Shown: positions 41,715-51,126 of the stretch, piece by piece
Numbering within the stretch: the first letter of the stretch is position 1
Layout of the letters: every line of letters begins with the position of its first letter
From: Streptomyces cavernae
Lineage (GTDB): Bacteria > Actinomycetota > Actinomycetes > Streptomycetales > Streptomycetaceae
Assembly: GCF_004023625.1 (NCBI RefSeq)
Contig: NZ_RPDJ01000050.1
Location: 1-63,493 of the forward strand
DNA: 63,493 nucleotides
Direction: 5' to 3'
Program-made: the position numbers and the translations under genes
The notes under the pieces: generated by a model
The model's database searches: none
Told to the model about the DNA's origin: nothing
Seen by the model: only the letters and a program-made list of their open reading frames with translations

Positions 41715-42185
41715 TCAGTTGCTGGGATGTTCTCCGGCGGCGGAGGCCTTCTTGATGGCTTCCCGGATACGGGGATAGGTGCCGCAGCGGCAGACGTTCT
41801 CGATGCGGTCGATGTCCGCGTCGGTCGGCCGCGGTGTCCTCTTCAGCAGTGCCACCGCGGTCATGATCTGTCCCGGCTGGCAGAAGCCGCACTGGGCCAC
41901 GTCGCAGTCGAGCCAGGCCTGCTGGACGGGGTGCAGTGTGTCGCCGTCTGCCAGGCCTTCGATGGTCGTGACGTCACGGTCCGCGCAGTCAGCGACCGGC
42001 ACGACGCAGGGCTGGATCTCCGCCCCGTCGAGATGGCTGGTGCAGGCACGGCACACTCCCACGCCACAGCCGTACTTGGGACCGGTGATCCCCAGCATGT
42101 CGCGCAGCACCCACAGCAACGGCATGTCGGCGGGTGCCTCGACGGTGACCTGTTTGCCGTTGAGGACGAAGGAATACGACGGCAT
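41715..42185 (-). CDS. molybdenum hydroxylase small subunit, 2x[2Fe-2S]
   Basis: The 156-residue product has the plant-type ferredoxin cluster (YGCGVGVCRACTSHLDG) and the second helical cluster (CGFCQPGQIM, ENVCRCGTY) of the xanthine oxidase family. It resembles the alpha subunit of isoquinoline 1-oxidoreductase, which works without an FAD subunit. ATG 42185 is 23 bp after the large-subunit stop. It carries electrons from the Mo centre to an outside acceptor. Confidence 0.92.
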   Translation of the reverse strand: MPSYSFVLNGKQVTVEAPADMPLLWVLRDMLGITGPKYGCGVGVCRACTSHLDGAEIQPCVVPVADCADRDVTTIEGLADGDTLHPVQQAWLDCDVAQCGFCQPGQIMTAVALLKRTPRPTDADIDRIENVCRCGTYPRIREAIKKASAAGEHPSN

Positions 42186-42208
42186 CGCGGCCTTCTCCAG
42201 AGGTTCGG

Positions 42209-44395
42209 TCAGAAATTGATCGGGAAGCGGCGCGGCCGGGTGCCGGTCGCCCGCGCGTAGGCGTTGGCGACGGCACCCGCCGCGGCGGGGACGCCGAGTT
42301 CGCCGGCCCCGCCGGGTTCCCGCCGGGAGGGCAGGATGTGCGCCTCGAAGTGCAGTGGGGCGTGCCGCTGGCGGGCGTAGCGGAAGTCGGCGAAGCTGTC
42401 CTCGCGGACGGCACCACGGTCGATGTGCAGGCCTGCCTGCAGCACGGTGGAGATCCCGTCGATCGCGGTGCCCATGAGCTGGGCCTCGAGGCCACGCGGG
42501 TTGACGGCCGTTCCGACGTCGGCCGCCATCACCACCTTGGTCACCCGCGGGTTCTCGGGGTCGGTGGCGTCGATCTCGGCCAGGCAGGCCACGCAGGAGC
42601 CGTACTCCTCGTGGACCGCGATGCCCTGGGCGCGGCCCGCCGGCAAAGCGCGGCCCCAGTGCCCGGCGGCCGCGGCCTTGTCGAGTACGGCCCTGACGGC
42701 CTTGTTCCTGAGCGTGGTGCGCCGGAACGCCACCGGGTCCTTGCCCAGGCTCCTCGCGATCTCGTCGACGACGATCTCCTCCGCGGTCCGCGTCGTCCCG
42801 GAGTCGACCGACCGCCAGGCGCCGAGGTTCATCGCCAGCGAGACGCCGCCCGAATCCCCCGAGACGCGCCCGAAGTTGTACAGGCCGGAGTCGCTGGGCA
42901 CGGGACCTGCCGCCGGAGCGCGCCCCGCGCGGGCGACGGCGGCGGTCACACCGCCCTGAGCGGATGGCCCCCCGTCGTCGTAGGACTCGTTCACCGAGGC
43001 CGTCGCATGCTCGAAAGCCACCACCCTGCCCCGCGCGACGGCGGCGCGGATCCTGTGGTGGCTGGCCGGGCGCATCCTGCCGTGCCGTATGTCGTCGGCA
43101 CGGCTCCACATCAGTTTCACGGGGCGCCGCGCCGCTTTGGAGATCAGTGCCGCCTCGATCGCCGCGTCGTAGTTCAGCCGCCGTCCGAACGAGCCCCCGC
43201 CCCGCAGGACGTGGACGCGGACCGACGACGCCGGCAGCCCGATCGCCGCGGCGATGCTGTCCCGCGCGTCCATGGGTGTCTGGGAGGAGAACCACATCTC
43301 GGCACGGTTGGCGCGCACGTCCGCCACCGCAGTCAGCACCTCCATCGGGGCATGGCTGACGAAGGCGAACGCGAACTCGGCCTCCAGGAGCGACGAGCGA
43401 CGCGGCGGGGCCTCGAACCGGGGGACGGCGGCCCGCAGCCGGGCCCGGATGGCGGCGTCCGAGAGCGAGGCGAGCGGGCCGGGGGCCCAGGTGATCCTCA
43501 GTGCGTCCCTGGCCTTGAAGGCGTGATGGAAGGACTCCGCCACAACGGCGACACCACCGGCGATCTTGAGGACGGCGAGGACGCCCGGCATGGCGCGGGC
43601 CGCCGCCGCGTCGACCGAGACGGCCTTCCCGCCGATCGTCGGCGGCCGGGCCACCACGGTCGGCTTGGCCCCGGCCGCCGACAGGTCTCCGGCGTACCGG
43701 GCCTTGCCCGTGACGATGTCCCGCGCGTCGATCCGGGGCGTCGGCCGCCCGATCACCCGGTGCCGGGACGCGGGCTTGGGTTTGCTCGGCACGGCCGGCC
43801 TGCTGATCCGGGCGGCGCTCGCGGTCAGTGACCCGAAGGTGGCCTTACGCCCGTCGGGGGCGATGACCATCGTGTCCCGGGTGCGCAGTGTCCTGGCGGG
43901 GAGGCGCCACCGCTTCGCCGCCGCCGTCACCAACTTGGCGCGTGCGGTGGCGGCCAGTGCGCGGGCCGGGCCGTACAGCGAGCTGACGGAGCTCGAACCG
44001 CCCGTGTACTGGTTTCCCTTGGTGCGGGCGTCGGCGAGCGGGATGTCGACATCGGCGAGAGCGGCGTCCAGCTCCTCCGCGATCATCATGGCGACCGCGG
44101 TCGTGATGCCTTGGCCGACCTCGACGCGGGGCAGCCGTACGACCACTTTGTTGGCGGCCGTGACCTCCAGGACCAGCATCTCCTCGTCCGCGCCGGTCAC
44201 CAGGACGTCAGACGGTCTGCGCACGCCCTCGGCCACGGGCTCGGCACCCGTCGCCTGCGACGAGTCGCAGGCGCCGGGGGCCGCCACGGTGAGAGTGGAC
44301 GCCGCCAGCGAATAGACCATGAATCGCCGACGCGTCGGTCCGCCCGTCCGTTGGGACGACGGCGGGACCGGGGGCTGATGCGTCTCGTCCGACAC
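42209..44395 (-). CDS. molybdenum hydroxylase large subunit, Tat-exported
   Basis: The 728-residue product starts with a Tat signal (TRRRFMVYSLAAS). The rest matches the molybdopterin-binding subunit of isoquinoline 1-oxidoreductase-type enzymes: RVEVGQGITTAVAMMIAEEL, GGGSFGRRLNYDAAIEA, LNLGAWRSVDS-like turns, and a C-terminal GGAGELGVPAAAGAVANAYA with the catalytic Glu. GTG 44395 has AGAGGAG at good spacing. No gene for cofactor insertion is next to it. Substrate could be an N-heterocycle or aldehyde. Confidence 0.92.
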   Translation of the reverse strand: MSDETHQPPVPPSSQRTGGPTRRRFMVYSLAASTLTVAAPGACDSSQATGAEPVAEGVRRPSDVLVTGADEEMLVLEVTAANKVVVRLPRVEVGQGITTAVAMMIAEELDAALADVDIPLADARTKGNQYTGGSSSVSSLYGPARALAATARAKLVTAAAKRWRLPARTLRTRDTMVIAPDGRKATFGSLTASAARISRPAVPSKPKPASRHRVIGRPTPRIDARDIVTGKARYAGDLSAAGAKPTVVARPPTIGGKAVSVDAAAARAMPGVLAVLKIAGGVAVVAESFHHAFKARDALRITWAPGPLASLSDAAIRARLRAAVPRFEAPPRRSSLLEAEFAFAFVSHAPMEVLTAVADVRANRAEMWFSSQTPMDARDSIAAAIGLPASSVRVHVLRGGGSFGRRLNYDAAIEAALISKAARRPVKLMWSRADDIRHGRMRPASHHRIRAAVARGRVVAFEHATASVNESYDDGGPSAQGGVTAAVARAGRAPAAGPVPSDSGLYNFGRVSGDSGGVSLAMNLGAWRSVDSGTTRTAEEIVVDEIARSLGKDPVAFRRTTLRNKAVRAVLDKAAAAGHWGRALPAGRAQGIAVHEEYGSCVACLAEIDATDPENPRVTKVVMAADVGTAVNPRGLEAQLMGTAIDGISTVLQAGLHIDRGAVREDSFADFRYARQRHAPLHFEAHILPSRREPGGAGELGVPAAAGAVANAYARATGTRPRRFPINF

Positions 44396-44603
44396 CTTCG
44401 CACTCCTCTCGATGAGGGGTCAGTTTGTAGGAGTACGAAGGTGCTTGCTTGGTTGCCTGGCCGGAGCCAGTTGTCCACCGGCTCCCGGGACTCACGCCGA
44501 TGCGCGGCTTGCCGACCGTCGGTGACGTGCCGCCGACCGCCACCCGCGGACCGGCCGCGGCCGAGCGCGCCGTTCCCCGCACCGCTGAAGGGGCGCTGCC
44601 CCC

Positions 44604-45428
44604 TCACGTCGTGGCGAGCACCGCGTCCGCGACCTCCCGTGGGCGGTCCAGCATCACCATGCGGCCGGCGGGGTCGGCGACGCTGAAGGTGGCGCCCAGC
44701 CGGTTCGCCAGGGCGCGCTGGTGCCTGAGTCGACGCTCGGAACCCGCCGCGAGCACGGTGACCGGGACCCGTGGGAGCGGGAAGTACCAGCGCAGGGTGG
44801 CCAGGTCCACGGCCTGGTCGCGGTAGCCGGCGTTCTCCGCGAGGATCGCGTGCAGTGAGCGGCTGGTGGAGTAGGCCCTGCGGACCAGGTCGTACGGTGC
44901 CGGGTCCGCGCCCCCGTGCCGTTCCGCGCGGACGGCGGCCCGCCGCAGCCGTGGCCCCAGAGCCCGGGGCACACCGGCGGCGCAGAGCAGCGTGCCACCT
45001 GCGCGCGTGACGGCGTTGCGGGCCGACCGTGCCCGGCGGGGGCGGGGTGCGTCCTCGACGCTGGAGTCGAGCAGGAGCAGCGCCGCCGTGCGTCCCGGGT
45101 GCAGGCGGGCGAAGGCCTCGCAGTGGAAACCGGCCAGGGAGTGCCCTACCAGGGTCACCGGCCCGTCCGCGCCCGTCGCCGCCAGCACGCCCGCGATCCT
45201 CCCCACCTCGTCCAGCAGCGTGGGCCACCCTCGCGCGGGTCCGCTCAGCCCGAGTCCGGGCCGGTCGAAGCGGATGACCGTGCGGTGCGGCGCGAGCAGC
45301 CGCACGACGGGGTCCCAGTCGAACCAGCACATCCCCAGGCCGGGGCTGAGCACACAGGGCGGTCCGCTGCCGTCGACCACGACATGGAGGGGGACGTCTC
45401 CGACTCGTACGAACCGTGCCCGGGTCAC
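44604..45428 (-). CDS. alpha/beta-hydrolase lacking the usual catalytic His
   Basis: The 274-residue product has the nucleophile elbow TLVGHSLAGFHCEAF (Ser) and an oxyanion region SPGLGMCWFDWDPV. The expected His near the C-terminus, normally in a GHM-like motif, is replaced: the protein reads PAGRMVMLDRPREVADAVL. It may be inactive or use another residue. GTG 45428 with AAGGAG fits. The frame is open further upstream but poorly. It diverges from nadE 121 bp away. Confidence 0.78.
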   Translation of the reverse strand: MTRARFVRVGDVPLHVVVDGSGPPCVLSPGLGMCWFDWDPVVRLLAPHRTVIRFDRPGLGLSGPARGWPTLLDEVGRIAGVLAATGADGPVTLVGHSLAGFHCEAFARLHPGRTAALLLLDSSVEDAPRPRRARSARNAVTRAGGTLLCAAGVPRALGPRLRRAAVRAERHGGADPAPYDLVRRAYSTSRSLHAILAENAGYRDQAVDLATLRWYFPLPRVPVTVLAAGSERRLRHQRALANRLGATFSVADPAGRMVMLDRPREVADAVLATT

Positions 45429-45549
45429 GGGAGTCTCCTTCGCGTCGGTGCCGTGGGCCCCCTCGTCAAACGGTAGTGAGCCGCCGGCCGGGGCGCCGGG
45501 ACGTGGGCTGCCCACCCCATTGCGTCGCTCTGACGATTACACTGGGCGC

Positions 45550-47304
45550 GTGCCTCAACTACGCCTCGCCCTGAATCAGATCGACTCGACCGTCGGCGAT
45601 CTCGCCGGGAACGCCGAGGCGATCCTCCACTGGACCCGGCACTCCGCCGAGCAGGGAGCGCACCTCGTGGCGTTCCCCGAGATGGCGCTGACCGGGTATC
45701 CCGTCGAGGACCTGGCCCTGCGTTCGTCCTTCGTGGAGGCCTCCCGGGCCGCCCTGCGCACCCTGGCGGCGCGGCTCGCCGAGGAGGGCTTCGGTGAGCT
45801 GCCGGTGATCGTCGGCTATCTCGACCGCTCCGAGACCGCCCAGCCCAGGTTCGGCCAGCCGGCCGGCGCGCCGCGCAACGCGGGCGCGGTGCTGCACCGC
45901 GGGGAGGTGGCGCTCACCTTCGCCAAGCACCACCTGCCGAACTACGGAGTCTTCGACGAGTTCCGCTACTTCGTGCCCGGTGGCACCCTGCCGATCGTGC
46001 GTGTGCACGGCGTCGACGTCGCCCTCGCCATCTGCGAGGACCTCTGGCAGGAGGGCGGGCGGGTGCCGGCCGCGCGCACCGCGGGGGCGGGGCTGCTGGT
46101 CTCCATCAACGCCTCCCCCTACGAGCGGGAGAAGGACGACACCCGGCTGGAACTCGTGCGCAAGCGGGCGCAGGAGGCCGGGTGCACCACCGCGTACCTG
46201 GCGATGATCGGCGGGCAGGACGAACTGGTCTTCGACGGGGACTCCATCGTGGTCGACCGCGACGGGGAGGTCGTCGCGCGGGCGCCGCAGTTCGCGGAGG
46301 GGTGCGTGGTGCTCGACCTCGACCTGCCGGCCGCGGCCGCCGAGCCGCCGTCCGGGGTGGTCGACGACGGGCTGCGGATCGATCACCTGGTGCTGTCCCA
46401 GGAGCCGCTCCCCGCCTACGAGGCCGAGCTCACGGGGGGATACGCGGAGCGGCTCGACGACGACGAGGAGGTGTACTCGGCGCTGGTCGTCGGGCTGCGG
46501 GCCTACGTCGCGAAGAACGGGTTCCGGTCGGTGCTGATCGGACTCTCCGGGGGAATCGATTCCGCACTGGTGGCGGCGATCGCGTGCGATGCGCTGGGGG
46601 CGCAGAACGTGTACGGCGTGTCGATGCCGTCGAAGTACTCGTCCGAGCACTCCAAGGACGACGCGGCGGAGCTGGCGCGGCGGACGGGGCTGAACTTCCG
46701 GACGGTGCCGATCGCGCCGATGTTCGACGCCTATATGTCGGCGACCGAGTCGACGGGGCTGGCGGAGGAGAACCTCCAGTCGCGGTTGCGCGGGACGCTG
46801 CTGATGGCGATCTCCAACCAGGAGGGGCACATCGTCCTGGCGCCGGGCAACAAGTCCGAGCTGGCGGTGGGGTATTCGACGCTGTACGGCGACTCGGTCG
46901 GCGCGTACGGGCCCATCAAGGACGTGTACAAGACGTCGATCTTCCGGCTGGCCGAGTGGCGTAACCGGGCCGCCGCCGAGCGGGGCCAGACCCCGCCGAT
47001 CCCGGAGAACTCGATCACGAAGCCGCCGAGCGCGGAGCTGCGGCCCGGGCAGGTGGACACGGACTCGCTGCCGGACTACCCCGTGCTGGACGCGATCCTG
47101 GAGCTGTACGTGGACCAGGACCAGGGGGCGGACGCGATCGTCGCGGCCGGCTTCGACCACGACCTGGTGACGAAGACGCTGCGGTTGGTGGACACGGCGG
47201 AGTACAAGCGGCGCCAGTACCCGCCGGGGACGAAGATCTCCCCGAAGGGCTTCGGGAAGGACCGCAGGCTGCCGATCACCAACCGTTGGCGGGAGACGGT
47301 CTGA
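45550..47304 (+). CDS. nadE: glutamine-dependent NAD+ synthetase
   Basis: The 584-residue product joins a nitrilase-type glutaminase domain (Glu in VAFPEMALTGYP, Lys in TFAKHHLPNYG, Cys in LAICEDLWQEGG) to a C-terminal ATP-pyrophosphatase synthetase domain (LSGGIDSALVAAIACDALG, GNKSELAVGYSTLYGD). It makes NAD+ from nicotinic acid adenine dinucleotide. GTG 45550 begins right at the nitrilase fold and has no strong ribosome site. Confidence 0.96.
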   Translation: MPQLRLALNQIDSTVGDLAGNAEAILHWTRHSAEQGAHLVAFPEMALTGYPVEDLALRSSFVEASRAALRTLAARLAEEGFGELPVIVGYLDRSETAQPRFGQPAGAPRNAGAVLHRGEVALTFAKHHLPNYGVFDEFRYFVPGGTLPIVRVHGVDVALAICEDLWQEGGRVPAARTAGAGLLVSINASPYEREKDDTRLELVRKRAQEAGCTTAYLAMIGGQDELVFDGDSIVVDRDGEVVARAPQFAEGCVVLDLDLPAAAAEPPSGVVDDGLRIDHLVLSQEPLPAYEAELTGGYAERLDDDEEVYSALVVGLRAYVAKNGFRSVLIGLSGGIDSALVAAIACDALGAQNVYGVSMPSKYSSEHSKDDAAELARRTGLNFRTVPIAPMFDAYMSATESTGLAEENLQSRLRGTLLMAISNQEGHIVLAPGNKSELAVGYSTLYGDSVGAYGPIKDVYKTSIFRLAEWRNRAAAERGQTPPIPENSITKPPSAELRPGQVDTDSLPDYPVLDAILELYVDQDQGADAIVAAGFDHDLVTKTLRLVDTAEYKRRQYPPGTKISPKGFGKDRRLPITNRWRETV

Positions 47305-47340
47305 GGCGGGCGACCGTGACGCATCCCGGCTGAACCGGGT

Positions 47341-47378
47341 CCGGGCTTCCGGGGACCGCACGGTCCCCGGAAGCCCGG
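47341..47378. terminator. bidirectional hairpin terminator, perfect 18-bp stem
   Basis: CCGGGCTTCCGGGGACCG pairs with 47361-47378 over a 2-base spacer. It lies between the convergent nadE and merR-type genes and can serve both. Confidence 0.88.
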
Positions 47379-47388
47379 CCGTGACGTG

Positions 47389-48210
47389 TCAGACCGGGGT
47401 GACCGGCGCCTGCAGTTCCGTCACCCAGTCGTCGCGGTTCTCCGGGCACTCCAGGTTGATCTCCCGGGGGTAGCCGGTCGACCGGTACCCGTTTCCGTCG
47501 ATCCAGTGGGCCAGGGTCTGGGCCGTGGGGACCACGGACTCCATCGAGCCGCGGTGCACGATGGTCGCCGCCCGGTCGAGGGGCGGCAGGTCGAGGACCC
47601 TGAAGGCGTCGTCCCGCAGCGGGGCGGACACCTGAACCGCCGCGTGGACGCTGATCCGGCCGCCGCCCTCCGGGGTGTCCTCGTAGTAGGCGATTCCCGG
47701 CCCTGTGGGCGTGACCCCCTCCGCGGCCAGGCGCCGGAACAGCTCGTCGTAGAGGGGCCCGATGACGGGTCCGATCTCCTCCGGCTCGAAACTGGCGGCG
47801 GTCGCCGTGAGTTCCGCCACGCGGACCGCCGGAACGCTTTTGACGACCACGTCGTCGGTGGGCATGTGTCCCTCGCTCTCGATCGCTCGGAGCCTCGCCT
47901 CGACCTGGACCAGTCGCGCCGCCGCGATGGCCATGGCGCCCTCCAGTTCGGCCCGCCGCAGCCGCAGCATGCCGCGCAGTTCCTCCGTGCTGATCCGGCC
48001 GTCCACGATGTCCCGCACCTGCTGGAGGGTGAAGCCCAGGTCCTTCAGCGCGATGACACGGTTGAGACGGGCCAGTTGTCCGGCGGTGTAGTACCGGTAG
48101 CCGGTGGCGGGGTCGACATGGGCGGGGCGCAGCAGTCCGGTCGCGTCGTAGTGGCGCAGCATCCGGACCGACACGCGGCCGTGCCGGGCGAAGTCTCCGA
48201 TGGTGAACAT
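47389..48210 (-). CDS. MerR-family regulator with GyrI-like effector domain
   Basis: The 273-residue product starts MFTIGDFARHGRVSVRMLRH, a MerR HTH, with YRYYTAGQLARLNRVIALKD and a coiled coil after it. Residues 120-273 form a GyrI/BmrR-like ligand pocket (VPAVRVAELTATAASFEPEE, GIAYYEDTPEGGG) that binds drug-like cations in relatives. ATG 48210 follows a typical MerR promoter. No neighbouring pump shares an obvious operator, but an MFS gene lies 240 bp away in the same direction. Confidence 0.88.
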   Translation of the reverse strand: MFTIGDFARHGRVSVRMLRHYDATGLLRPAHVDPATGYRYYTAGQLARLNRVIALKDLGFTLQQVRDIVDGRISTEELRGMLRLRRAELEGAMAIAAARLVQVEARLRAIESEGHMPTDDVVVKSVPAVRVAELTATAASFEPEEIGPVIGPLYDELFRRLAAEGVTPTGPGIAYYEDTPEGGGRISVHAAVQVSAPLRDDAFRVLDLPPLDRAATIVHRGSMESVVPTAQTLAHWIDGNGYRSTGYPREINLECPENRDDWVTELQAPVTPV

Positions 48211-48220
48211 GGTGTCTCCG

Positions 48221-48251
48221 AGTCGACCGCCTGACACGGTGTCAGGGTCAA
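48221..48251 (-). promoter_or_regulatory. MerR-type promoter with 19-bp spacer and embedded operator
   Basis: On the minus strand TTGACC (48251-48246) and TCGACT (48226-48221) are 19 bases apart. The spacer holds most of the perfect 17-bp palindrome CCTGACACCGTGTCAGG (48230-48246). A stretched spacer around a palindrome is the hallmark of MerR control. The predicted start of transcription falls only a few bases before the ATG at 48210. Confidence 0.7.
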
Positions 48252-48449
48252 GGGTGGCACCACCGGTCGGGGCCGGCGGCAGCAGCCGTCGAGGCCGACG
48301 CACCACCGGTCGAAGCCGACGTCCACGTCACCCGCTTGACGCCGACGTCACCCGTTGACGCCGACCTCACAGATCGAAACCGGCGGCGCCCCGTCGCAGC
48401 CGGCGGCGCCGATCGGGGCCGCGGCCCGGCACCGGTGTGCCGGGGCCGC
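48252..48449. other. intergenic repeats plus terminator of the MFS gene
   Basis: Short imperfect repeats of GACGCCGACGTCACCCG type occupy 48300-48370. At 48421-48449 a hairpin (GCGGCCCGGCAC / GTGCCGGGGCCGC, one bulge) directly follows the MFS stop codon and probably ends its transcript. Confidence 0.55.
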
Positions 48450-49661
48450 TCAGTGGTGCACCTTTTCCGCCTGTTGCGGGATGTGCGAGGCCACCAGACG
48501 GCTGGGCGCGAAGGCGCGGCGGCGGTCCGTCGCGTAGGCCGCGGCCGCCACCGTCAGGCCCAGCACCGCGAGGGCGGCGCCCGCCAGGGCCGGCGCCGTG
48601 GTGCCGAGGCCCGCCGCCAGGGCGAGGCCGCCGGTCCAGGCGCCGCCGGCGTTTGCCAGGTTGAAGGCCGCCTGGTTGGCCGAGGAGGCCAGGGACGGGG
48701 CCGAGGACGCCTTTTCCATGACCATGAGCTGGAGCGGGGAGCCCGTGGCGAAGGCGGTGAGGCCCAGCAGGACCACGGCGAGCGCCGCGGTCCCCGGTGT
48801 CCGCATCAGCACCGGGAAGAGCGCCAGGACCAGCGCCAGCGACGTCAGCCCCGCGAAGAGCGTGCCGCGCATGTGGTGGTCGGCCAGGCGTCCGCCCAGC
48901 AGGTTGCCCGCGGTCGCGCCGACCCCGAACAGGGCGAGCAGCACGGTGACTTCGGAAGCGGCGTAGCCGGCCGTGTCCGTCAGCATCGGCGTGATGTAGC
49001 TGTACGCGGAGAACAGGGCGCCGAAGCCGGCGACCGTGGTGCCGAGCGCCAGCCAGACGGGGAGCGAGCCGAGCGCGGCGAGTTCGCGGCGGACCCCGGC
49101 GGGTGCCGCGTGCGCGTGGTCGTGCGGGAGGAGGAGAGCCAGGGCGGCGACGGCGGCGACGCCGATGGCGCTCACGCCGAGGAAGGTGGCCCGCCAGCCG
49201 AAGTGCTGGCCCACCAGCGTGGCGACCGGAACACCCGCGACGTTCGCGACCGTCAGGCCCAGGAACATCAGTGAGACGGAGCGTGCCTTGCGCTCGGGCG
49301 CAACGAGTCCGGTGGCGACGACCGCGCCGACGCCGAAGAACGCGCCGTGCGGCAGGCCGGAGAGGAAGCGGGCCGCCAGGAGCCAGTCGTACGAAGAGGC
49401 CGCGGCGGAGAGCGCGTTGCCCGCGACGAAGAGGGTCATCAGGCCCATCAGGACCCGGCGGCGCGGCAGTTTCGCGGTGAGCGCCGCGAGCAGCGGTGCG
49501 CCGATGACGACGCCGAGCGCGTACGCCGAGACCAGATGACCGGCGGTGGGGATGGATATGTGCAGGTCGTTCGCGACGTTGGGCAGCAGGCCCATCATGA
49601 CGAACTCGGTCGTGCCGATGCCGAAGGCACCTACGGCCAGGGCGAGCAGGGCCAGGGGCAT
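48450..49661 (-). CDS. MFS exporter, 12 helices (DHA1/AraJ-like)
   Basis: The 403-residue protein starts MPLALLALAVGAFGIGTTEF and has GLLPNVANDLHISIPTAGHL, motif A-like AALTAKLPRRRVLMGLM and ARFLSGLPHGAFFGVGAVVA. This is the sugar-efflux/chloramphenicol-resistance type of MFS (AraJ, CmlA, Cmx). ATG 49661 with GAAAGG upstream is chosen. The frame above it, out to 49802, is unlikely. Substrate unknown. Confidence 0.88.
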   Translation of the reverse strand: MPLALLALAVGAFGIGTTEFVMMGLLPNVANDLHISIPTAGHLVSAYALGVVIGAPLLAALTAKLPRRRVLMGLMTLFVAGNALSAAASSYDWLLAARFLSGLPHGAFFGVGAVVATGLVAPERKARSVSLMFLGLTVANVAGVPVATLVGQHFGWRATFLGVSAIGVAAVAALALLLPHDHAHAAPAGVRRELAALGSLPVWLALGTTVAGFGALFSAYSYITPMLTDTAGYAASEVTVLLALFGVGATAGNLLGGRLADHHMRGTLFAGLTSLALVLALFPVLMRTPGTAALAVVLLGLTAFATGSPLQLMVMEKASSAPSLASSANQAAFNLANAGGAWTGGLALAAGLGTTAPALAGAALAVLGLTVAAAAYATDRRRAFAPSRLVASHIPQQAEKVHH

Positions 49662-49793
49662 GGAGAACCTTTCACGGGGACGAGCGTGGTGTGCGGGCAG
49701 CTGTGACCGCACGATCGAGCAGCATATGTTCAACTGCGGAACAAACGCTGGGGTGCCCGGTATTCCGTGAGGTGAGGGGTGCTGGGGGATGCT

Positions 49794-49861
49794 CTGCGTC
49801 ACATGTTCTGCGTCACATGTTCTGCGTCACATCCTCTGTCACATGGGCTGCGTCACATCGT
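49794..49861. repeat. five tandem 12-14-bp units at a gene end
   Basis: Units CTGCGTCACATGTT start at 49794 and 49808, with variants at 49822, 49836 and 49848. The last unit contains the stop codon of the minus-strand endonuclease/phosphatase-like gene, so its final codons lie in the repeat. Confidence 0.8.
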
Positions 49862-50896
49862 GACGCGAGCCGCTATCGGCAGGTGGTCGCTGCCGGTGCG
49901 CGGCAGGGTCCAGGAGGACTTCGGCTCGACGTCCCGGACCATGATCTGGTCGATCCGCGCCATCGGGAACGACGCAGGCCAGCTGAACCCGAATCCGTCG
50001 CCCGCCGCGCCCTGCGTCGAACGCATCTGTGAGGTCACGCCGTTGAGCGCGCGGTCGTTCATCGTGCCGTTCAGGTCACCGAGCAGGACGACCTTCCGCA
50101 GTCGCTCGTGGGCGATCGCCTCGCCCAGCGCGTCGGCGCTCTTGTCCCGCTGACGGGCGGTGAACCCGGCCTCGAGCTTGACGCGCACGGAGGGCAGATG
50201 GGCGACGTACACCGCCACGTCGCCCTCCGGCGTGGTGATCGTCGCCCGCATCGCGCGCGTCCAGCCGAGCTTGATGTCGACCGGCTTCGACGCCCTCAGC
50301 GGGTACTTGCTCCACAGCCCCACGGTGCCCTGGACGGAGTGGTACTTGTACGTGCCCTTGAGGGCCTTCTCGTAGACCGGGACCGCCGGCTCCGTCAGTT
50401 CCTCCAGGGCGAGGACGTCCGCGCCGGACGCGGCGACGTCACGGGCCGTGCCGGAGGGGTCCGCGTTGTCCGCGTTGACGTTGTGCGTGGCGACGGTGAG
50501 GTCGCCGCCGGAGCCCGCCTTGTCGGTGATCAGCCCGCCGAACGTACTGACCCACACGACCGTCGGCACCACCACCGCGATCAGTGCCGTCGCCGACTTG
50601 CGCAGCAGCGCGAGGAGCAGCAGCACCGGGATGAGGACGCCGAGCCAGGGCAGGAACGTCTCGGTGAGGCTGCCGAGGTTGCCCACGCTGTTCGGGATCT
50701 GCGCATGGATCACGAAAACCAGGGCGAGCAGCAGCGCGAACGCGGCGATCACCAGACCGCGCCGCCAGATCCGGCGGTCGGACCGCCAGCCGTCCCACTG
50801 CCGTCCCAGCCCGTCGCCCAGGCGCCGGAGCAAGGACCTCCGGTGCTCATCCGAGCCCGCGCTGTCCGCCTCCGCCACATACGCCTGTTGCGCCAT
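49853..50896 (-). CDS. membrane-anchored endonuclease/exonuclease/phosphatase-fold protein
   Basis: The 347-residue product has three N-terminal helices (residues 47-67, 80-98, 103-125) and then an EEP domain: LTVATHNVNADNADPSG, ADVLALEELTEP (metal Glu), VVLLGDLNGTMND (Asp/Asn) and TGSDHLPIAARVTM (catalytic Asp-His). The domain would lie outside the cell. Relatives hydrolyse phosphodiesters in nucleic acids or lipids. Substrate unknown. Confidence 0.87.
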   Translation of the reverse strand: MAQQAYVAEADSAGSDEHRRSLLRRLGDGLGRQWDGWRSDRRIWRRGLVIAAFALLLALVFVIHAQIPNSVGNLGSLTETFLPWLGVLIPVLLLLALLRKSATALIAVVVPTVVWVSTFGGLITDKAGSGGDLTVATHNVNADNADPSGTARDVAASGADVLALEELTEPAVPVYEKALKGTYKYHSVQGTVGLWSKYPLRASKPVDIKLGWTRAMRATITTPEGDVAVYVAHLPSVRVKLEAGFTARQRDKSADALGEAIAHERLRKVVLLGDLNGTMNDRALNGVTSQMRSTQGAAGDGFGFSWPASFPMARIDQIMVRDVEPKSSWTLPRTGSDHLPIAARVTM

Positions 50897-51126
50897 ACCG
50901 TCGCCTCACTGCCTGCCTTGCACACCGTCAGCCCGTAGGGATGTTCTCAAGTCGCCGGCGCCACGGGCACCGCCCGGGGCTTCCAGGACACCCCACACAA
51001 GACCCTAGGGGATGATCGGTGCCGTTCTCCGCCGTCCTCGACGGCCGTACTCGGACGATGACGAAGAACCCGGCGATTCGATTTCCGGTCGAGTGGCCGA
51101 GATCGTCCGCTGTGACAAAACGCTCA

